The notes under the pieces are model-generated. The model had not been told where the DNA came from. It saw only the letters and a program-made list of their open reading frames with translations, and ran no database searches. A DNA stretch of 64,000 bases from Gaeumannomyces sp. JS-464 (taxonomy: Eukaryota > Ascomycota > Sordariomycetes > Magnaporthales > Magnaporthaceae), in the NCBI GenBank assembly GCA_002197995.1, contig NGZR01000003.1, forward strand, positions 1,116,001 through 1,180,000. Reading direction: 5' to 3'. The position numbers and the translations under genes were made by a program. Positions 58,225-64,000 of the stretch are shown piece after piece (the stretch's first letter is position 1; each line of letters begins with the position of its first letter).

Positions 58225-59603
58225 ATGGCTGAGCGTTCAACCGAAAACGGCACAGCAGCGTCGTCGAGGACAAGGCCGCTGCGTTTCCTCGTCCACACCT
58301 TTTCCGCCACGGGCCATGTCCTCCCCGTGCAGGCCGTCGCCCAGGAGCTGGTCCGTCGCGGCCACGACGTCGTCTGGGCGACCGCGCCGGCCCAGGAGCC
58401 GCGCGTCGTAGCTTCGGGCGCGCGCTTCATCGCCGCCCGCGCTGCGCCGCCGTCGACGCGCGCATGGAAACCCCCGCAGCCAGCACCCTCGAGGAGGCCG
58501 CGGGCGTCCTGTTTGCCGGCCGCCTCGAGGCGCAGGTCGCCGACCTGCGCGCCGCGCTGCTGGCCCTGAAGGAAGCAGCAGACTGGTGGCCCGACTACGT
58601 GCTCAACGACGCCATGCCCCACGGCGTCGCCGCCCTCGCCGAGCTGGGCGAGATCCCGGCCCCCTACGCCACCCTCGGCGTGGTCCCGCTCTACATCCCC
58701 GACGTGGACCCGGAGCGCAGCCCCGTCGCGCACCCGGCCCGGTCGGCGCTGGGCGCCCTGCTCAGCACACCGCGGCTGGCGCTGCCCGTCGTCAACCCGC
58801 AGAGGGCGCGGCTCGGGCTGCCACCGCTGGCGTCCGGGACGCGTTCGCGTACAGCCCGGCGCTGCACATCCAGGCCTCGTGCCCGTCGCTCGAGTACTGC
58901 GCCGCCGGGGCCGAGCCGGCGCTGTTCCCGGGCGCGGCGCGGCAGCCCCGCGTGCACTTCGTCGGGCCCCTGGTCTCGCGGCCCGTTGCGAGCAGCAGCT
59001 GCGGCGGCCCGGGGCCTGCCGGCGTGGTGGGACGAGATGTGCGCGCACGGCTGCGTCGTGGGCATCACGCAGGGCACGTACGCCGTGGACCCGACCGCGC
59101 TGATCATCCCCGCGATCCGGGCGCTGCGGGACGACAAGAGGATCCTGATGGTAGTAGTGCACAAGCACGCGGACGAGGTGCTGAAGGCGGTCGGCGAGGC
59201 CGATGGCGGCAGCGGCAGCAGCGGCCCCCTGGAGAACGTCCGCGTCGCGCCGTGGATCCCGTACGACCTGCTCCTCCCTCGCTGCCGGGCTTTGGTAACC
59301 AACGGCGGTTACGGGAGTGTGACACAGGCGCTCTCGCACGGCGTTCCGCTGGTCTGCGCCGGCGCGTCCGAGGACAAACAGGACACGGCCGCGCGGGTGG
59401 TGGCGGTTGGCGCGGGGCTCGACCTTGAGACCGACAGGCCCTCGGTCGAGCAAGTCCGGGATGCTGTGAGCCAGGCCATCGACTGCCCGAGCTATAGGGA
59501 AAAGGCTGGGGCTCTTGCCAAGGAACTTAATAGTCTCGGGGGCGCTAGGAAGGCCTGTGATTTGTTAGTCAAGGCTGCGGAAGAGCTAGTTGCGGGCAGG
59601 TAA
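58225..59603 (+). CDS. MGT-type UDP-glycosyltransferase (frameshifted)
   Basis: Family 1 glycosyltransferase of the macrolide-glycosyltransferase-like group: transfers a sugar from a UDP-sugar to a small hydrophobic acceptor, probably in the cytosol. The start MAERSTENGTAASSR leads to the acceptor-side Rossmann motif FLVHTFSATGHVLPVQAVAQ with the catalytic His of TGHV. Middle blocks are DYVLNDAMPHGVAALAELGE and GVVPLYIPDV. The donor-binding half has VVGITQGTYAVDP, VAPWIPYDLLLPRC and the signature ALVTNGGYGSVTQALSHGVP, then a DKQDTAARV segment. There is no intron. Three shifts occur near 58440 and 58830 (single losses) and near 59010 (one gain or two losses); downstream sequence resumes each time, so the gene is probably functional. 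The third-position G/C content is extreme. Length is about 455 residues, normal for the family. Confidence 0.86.
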
Positions 59604-59945
59604 TAGACGGTAATTAAAGGCGAATAGACTTCTTTTTTTGTAGCGCTCGATCATAGATATACTTTACTGCATTTTCATATCCGTTCCTGAACATTAAACC
59701 CTTCGTTTCTTGGTAGGTCTAGCTACACCTAGCAACACCCTCCTATGCGCCTTGGTCATTTGATCGTGTCCCTTCCCGGATCAAAGGTCTGGGGGCTCAG
59801 ATATGTCACAACTCTGAACTTGCCCTTGTGTGTGGTATTCGACATTGTAATGGCTTTCACACCGGGCCGCTGGTGTCCTGTTGCCACTGTAGATAAGGTC
59901 ATCGAGGTGAGTTGCGTGCTACAAGTGCACTTAAGACGGTGTAGT
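59604..59945. other. Spacer downstream of glycosyltransferase
   Basis: Holds the 3' UTR of the glycosyltransferase (A/T-rich near 59625-59700). Nothing else is supported. Confidence 0.5.
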
Positions 59946-60240
59946 GAAGGCCACTCTGAGTAGAAATAACAAATCTGCGGTATCGCCTTCTCGTGGTTGC
60001 TCATCGTGCCGTCCGACCGCCTGCTGGCACAAGACGACATGAGTCTGTCCAGCGCTTCGACGTCGCTCTTGGCGAGTAACTGCGGACAGGCGTGAAGCTT
60101 TGCCATGGGCGTCGTCCCGCAGCTCAGCATGTAGTAGAAGCCCGGGCTTGCTAGGCCGGCCGACTCGGCTGGCAGGACCTCCGAGGCGCCTTCCAGGTAT
60201 GCCAAAAGTCCTTGAGGCAGTCGAGCGCCTCGCCTGACAC
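59946..60240 (-). other. Possible coding remnant antisense to the SDR start
   Basis: The minus strand reads as an open frame with about 80% G/C at third codon positions, and the composition is protein-like (LPQGLLAYLEGASEVLPAE, then SKSDVEALDRL-type sequence, then RRSDGTMSNHEKAIPQI). There is no ATG at its upstream end and no family is recognised. It overlaps the beginning of the SDR remnant on the other strand, so the two cannot both be intact genes. Confidence 0.25.
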
Positions 60241-60954
60241 AGACATCCTTTCCCTCGTGGGCAAGGCAATCGTAGTGACGGGTGCCAACAGCGGGCTAGG
60301 CCGGCAAGCCGAGCTCGAGATCGCCAGACATAAGCCCGTACTGGATGGTATCTCGCAGTCCTGTCAAAGGACAGGAGGCAGTCAAGCATGTCAGACGGGG
60401 GTGCCGGACGCTGCGGCCAAGCTCTCGAGCTGGACCTGGCTGACATTAACTCCATCAAGAGCGCCGCAAGGCCCATCCTCTTGATTTCCGAGCGGCTGGA
60501 CATTCTCATACTTAACGCAGGATGTAGGTTGCCTCCTGGCCCAAGGGCTGCTGATACGGACGTGGTAACATGCTTTGGCCGTGTCACGCTAAAATAATTT
60601 CACAGAATAAAATAGTCATAGGCTGCCCGCCCGCTCTCACCAGGAGGCTCACGAAGTGTAAATGGGCACCAACCACACCGGGCATGCCATCTTCCTCGAA
60701 CTGCTCAAGCCGCTCCTCGAGCGGACGCCGCAGCAGCCCGCCCGCGTCGTCATCGCGGCTTCTCGGCCTTCAAGCACACCGGGCCCGAGAAGATTCAGCT
60801 CGGCGCGATCCGGAGCCCGGACGCGGGCGTAACGCTCGTGGACCGCTACGTCCGGAGTAAGGCGGCTAACGTGTGGTATGCGCACGAGTTCGCTAGGCGT
60901 AACCCGGACCTCACCGTCGTGTCCGTGGACCTGACGCAAACCTGTTTTTGGTAG
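60206..60954 (+). pseudogene. Short-chain dehydrogenase/reductase remnant
   Basis: Degraded NAD(P)-dependent SDR. The Rossmann motif is present (GKAIVVTGANSGLGRQAELE, TGxxxGxG), followed after a frameshift by LELDLADINSIKSAARPILL and the core strand LDILILNAG. Further on come GTNHTGHAIFLELLKPLLE and ARVVIAASR, then the active-site region DRYVRSKAANVWYAHEFARR with Tyr and Lys in the YxxxK spacing. Defects are several frameshifts, an in-frame TAA at 60659-60661 where relatives have Gln, no in-frame ATG at the start, and loss of the C-terminal part after VVSVDL, with TAG at 60952-60954. It lies downstream of the glycosyltransferase on the same strand, so it may be a relic of a metabolic gene pair. 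Confidence 0.75.
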
Positions 60955-62483
60955 AAAGGTTCAGACAAGCGTTTTCTAGCTTGTAGAAATTCCTCATGAA
61001 CTGGAATATCTCAAAGTAGTAATCCCCTTTTCTTCTTCCTGGTCCTTCTTTCCGCTTCTCGAAAACCGATCCTGAACTCCTGGCTTTTAACAAAGGTACC
61101 CCGGTCCTTAGCGGCTTGTACATATGCGTTCCTTGATTGCTGTTAAAGTTTGCCCACTCTGGCTGGTGGATCGTCGAATTGTTCAACACGAAAAGTTTAA
61201 TACGGCCTATAAGCGGCCGTTACCGGTTCGGGCCTTGCCTCCAGAAGGCAGAAAATGCCTTCGTTGGAGGGCCGTGGAAGACAGCTACGGCAGCCTCGGT
61301 GAAGATGCCTCTTCGAGGGCGACCCAGTGGAGACGAGGCCTAATGATCAATCTGCATTGCGGGAGCTTGACTTGCCGTTTTGGTCGCAATATTGTGCGGG
61401 ACGCGGACAAGCTGGAGCCGGGCTTATTGGTCCGCTGCGACGTCGTCGTTTCCATCGTGCTTCGCGCAAGCACCAGAGGCAGCCAGCCGTGAACGGCTTT
61501 AAGCCGCAGAAACGCCTGTGCGATGTGGCCAAGACGTGGCGGGCCGCTGCGGCGGCAAATGCGGTGTGGTGTGCCAAGGCGGCACTGGTCGCCTGCCTGT
61601 CTTCCGAACAACGAGCGACTTGGCAGGAGAAAACTCGCCTCTGCGGACATGCGTTTTGGGCGGAGGGGTGTGCGTAGATACACGGTACGTGCTCGATGCT
61701 GGCTGATTATGGTTGAATACGGGCGGTACGTACGTGAATGGAATGGTTGTGTGGTCCCGTTGGACTGGAATCAAGATGGCAGCAATGTCAGGTTCTCCTT
61801 GGGGCGTCGTCAGGGGAAGTGGAGTGCCGACCTGCCAAATCCGGAATAAAGACCACATTGCACGCGATTCGTTCAAGGGGCTCAGACGGGGCAGCTCTGC
61901 CGCGGTCTCCCCTGTGTGTCTCCCCCCTCAATGCGCCAACCCACAAGGGGCAGATGACAGGGACAGAGTTCGAGAACCCACGTTCCCATCTCATCTGCCG
62001 GGGCAAACACGCAGGGCCGCGGAGAGTTTTGTGCGTGGCGAGCGCAAACAAGCCTCGCGGACAGCCACTTCGCTGCGTGGAGTGAGCGCCCCGCCTGTCA
62101 ATGCGCTGCAACTCTGCCAGAGCGCAGCTGCAACGGCCCGGGGCCACCCCTGGGCGGGATCGGTCGACGTGACCCGCAGTCCACGACCAAATTGCATGGT
62201 CCCCAGCGCGAACGGTGCAACGGCATTGCCGACCCGTAGATCAGGCAGGGGCAGTGTGAACTCTAAGTCACTTGGCCCGCAGGGAGCCCAGGAATTCGCT
62301 GTTTGCTTCACCAGACGCAGAGGGGAAACATGAAGGCTTATAAGAAGCGCCAGCGCGGCCGTCCGCAAGCAGCAGCGAGACTGGGAGGTCACCGCTTGGT
62401 CCCACCATCCATTCCGATCCCATCAGAGACCTTTCTGATACTCTGTAATACAGCAGCCGCCCTGCTGCATAATTATCTGGATC
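60955..62483. other. Intergenic region upstream of chitinase gene
   Basis: No gene is supported; frames of 60-206 codons on both strands resemble no family. A CTTATAAGAA sequence at about 62337-62346, 140 bases before the chitinase ATG, could serve as a TATA element. Confidence 0.5.
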
Positions 62484-63900
62484 ATGTCACTCGTTAGCAT
62501 CTCCAAGTCCGCTCTGGCGGTGTTCCTTGCTGTCGGCAGCGTCTCCGTCAACGCCTGCCCCAGCGGTACCCGCCACTCCAACACCACCAACACCATCAAG
62601 CCCGTGTCCGCCAGCGAGGCCGCCCCTCCCTCCTATGGCCTCGCCAAGGGCGGCATGATCGCCACTACCTACTTCGCCGGCTACCACGCCAAGCGCTCCA
62701 AGCCCTTCCCGGTCGAGGCGATGCAGTGGTCCAAGTTCACCGACGTCAAGTACGCCTTCGCCGAGACCACGGCCAACGGCAGCCTCGACCTGCACAAGTC
62801 GGCCCCCGAGGAGCTCCCCAAGTTCGTCAACGCCGCCCACGCCGCCGGCGTCAAGGCCCAGCTCGCCATCGGCGGCTGGACCGGCAGCATTCACTTCGGC
62901 TCCAACGTCGGCAGCGCCGAGAACCGCACCGCCTTCGTCAAGACGTGCCTTGACATCGTCGAGAAGTACAACCTGGACGGCCTCGACTTCGACTGGGAGT
63001 ACCCCGGCCGCCAGGGCCTGGGCTGCAATGCCGTCAGCCCCAACGACACTCTCAACTTCATCTCGTTCCTGCAGGAGCTGCGCAAGGCCGAGCCCAAGAA
63101 GCTGCTGCTGTCCGCGGCCGTGAGCCTGTTCCCCTACAACAACAAGAACGGCCAGCGCAGCGCCAACGGCGAGCTCGCCCCCATGGCCGAGCTGCTCGAC
63201 TACTCCCATCATCATGGGCTACGACGTCTTCGGTGCCTGGGCCGGCACGGGCGGGCCCAACGCCCCGCTCGCCTTCTCGTGCGACGCCAAGCGCAACAAC
63301 CAGGGCGGCATCAAGGAGGGCATCGACGCCTGGGTCGGCGCCGGCTACCCCAAGGAGAAGCTCGTGCTCGGCGTCGCCGCCTACGGCCACGGCTTCGCTG
63401 TCAACACCGCCGACGCCTTCGGACCGGACGGCGCCCTGCTCGCCTACCCCAAGAACAACGGCACCCGCCGCCAGGGCGGCACCTGGGACGACGACCCGGC
63501 CGTCGACGACTGCGGCGGCGCCCAGCCCCCAGCGGCACCTTTACCGTCTGGAGCATGATCGAGGAGGGCAAGTTCCTCGACAAGAGCGGAAACCCCGCCC
63601 CGGGCATCGCGTATGGCTACGACAACTGCAGCCAGACGGTACGTATTTTTGCACATGCTTCACTTTAGGACCTAACGGACAGATTAGCTGACATATGTTT
63701 CCTCCAACGCGCAGCCCTTTGTCTACAACAACGCTACCCAGTGGTGGGTCTCGTACGACAACGCCCAGTCGCTCAAGGCCAAGGGAGACTACATCACCTC
63801 CAACAAGCTCGCCGGCTTCGCCATGTGGGAGGCCGGTGGTGACTTCAACAACATTGTTGTCAACGCTATACGCTCCGCCGTCGGCCTCCCCAAGGCCTAA
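62484..63900 (+). CDS. Secreted GH18 chitinase (two frameshifts)
   Basis: Endo-type chitinase hydrolysing beta-1,4-N-acetylglucosamine polymers, acting in cell-wall remodelling or on outside chitin. Residues 1-24 are a signal peptide (MSLVSISKSALAVFLAVGSV, cleaved after VNA). The TIM barrel starts with TTYFAGYHAKRSKPFPVEAM; the SxGG strand reads QLAIGGWTGS and the catalytic motif is NLDGLDFDWEYPGRQG (DxxDxDxE with the proton-donor Glu). Later blocks are IIMGYDVFGAWAGTGGPNAP and KLVLGVAAYGHGF. Exon 2 (63715-63900, after the intron 63639-63714) carries the terminal KLAGFAMWEAGGDFNNIVV. Frameshifts lie near 63200 (one extra base) and near 63532 (one C lost in a run of C). No chitin-binding module or GPI signal is visible. 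About 445 residues. Confidence 0.95.
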
Positions 63901-64000
63901 AGCGGTGCCGGTGGTTTCCTTCGATTCTTCTTAGCTAGACGCATTTCCCCTTGCATACCCCACGGTCTACAGGCCAATCAATAGAGCATGGCGATTTTCT

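Noticed and set aside
58104..59453. 449-codon open frame antisense to the glycosyltransferase
   Set aside because: It mirrors a very GC-rich real gene; the translation is Arg/Ala-rich with no family motif.

Overview
The window comes from a filamentous ascomycete (Pezizomycotina, most likely a Sordariomycete). The signs are GC-rich coding sequence with strong G/C at third codon positions, many short introns (about 50-130 nt, GT..AG, often GTRAGT donors), long intergenic spacers, and a gene set typical of that group: a CorA-like transporter with a long N-terminus, an IQGAP-related RasGAP, an Hpc2/ubinuclein protein, an ear-less AP-1 beta subunit, a SAT4-type rhodopsin-fold protein, a GH18 chitinase and a KEX2-processed small secreted protein.

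Layout. 0-10.6 kb: 3' end of ASF1 (+), CorA-like Mg2+ transporter (+), BolA-type BOL2 (-), NIF3 (+), VPS51 (-). 14.2-28.2 kb: RMI1 (+), SKI3 (-) divergent from UTP22 (+), RasGAP (-). 28.2-35 kb: long gene-free stretch with simple repeats. 35-49.3 kb: MFS transporter (-), HPC2 (-), RPAP1 (+), APL2 (-). 50.4-52.1 kb: HIRIP3-like histone chaperone (-). 53-64 kb: a more accessory tail with a degraded SAT4/rhodopsin-fold gene (-), a small secreted Cys/Trp-rich protein (+), an MGT-type UDP-glycosyltransferase (+), an SDR pseudogene (+) and a GH18 chitinase (+).

How the genes work together. Most are independent housekeeping genes. They fall into chromatin assembly (ASF1, HPC2, HIRIP3-like), RNA biology (SKI3 exosome cofactor, UTP22 SSU processome, RPAP1 RNA polymerase II assembly), membrane traffic (VPS51/GARP, APL2/AP-1), genome stability (RMI1), Ras signalling (RasGAP) and iron-sulfur signalling (BOL2). 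The tail beyond 53 kb mixes secreted and metabolic functions with decayed genes.

Quality note. Nearly every long conserved gene is broken by one to eight single-base frameshifts. Where the intended reading can be worked out, most are the loss of one base from a doubled base or homopolymer. This looks like consensus sequencing error, not pseudogenization, so CDS spans below cover the whole gene and the shifts are noted. In contrast, the SAT4-like gene and the SDR also carry in-frame stop codons and look truly degraded.
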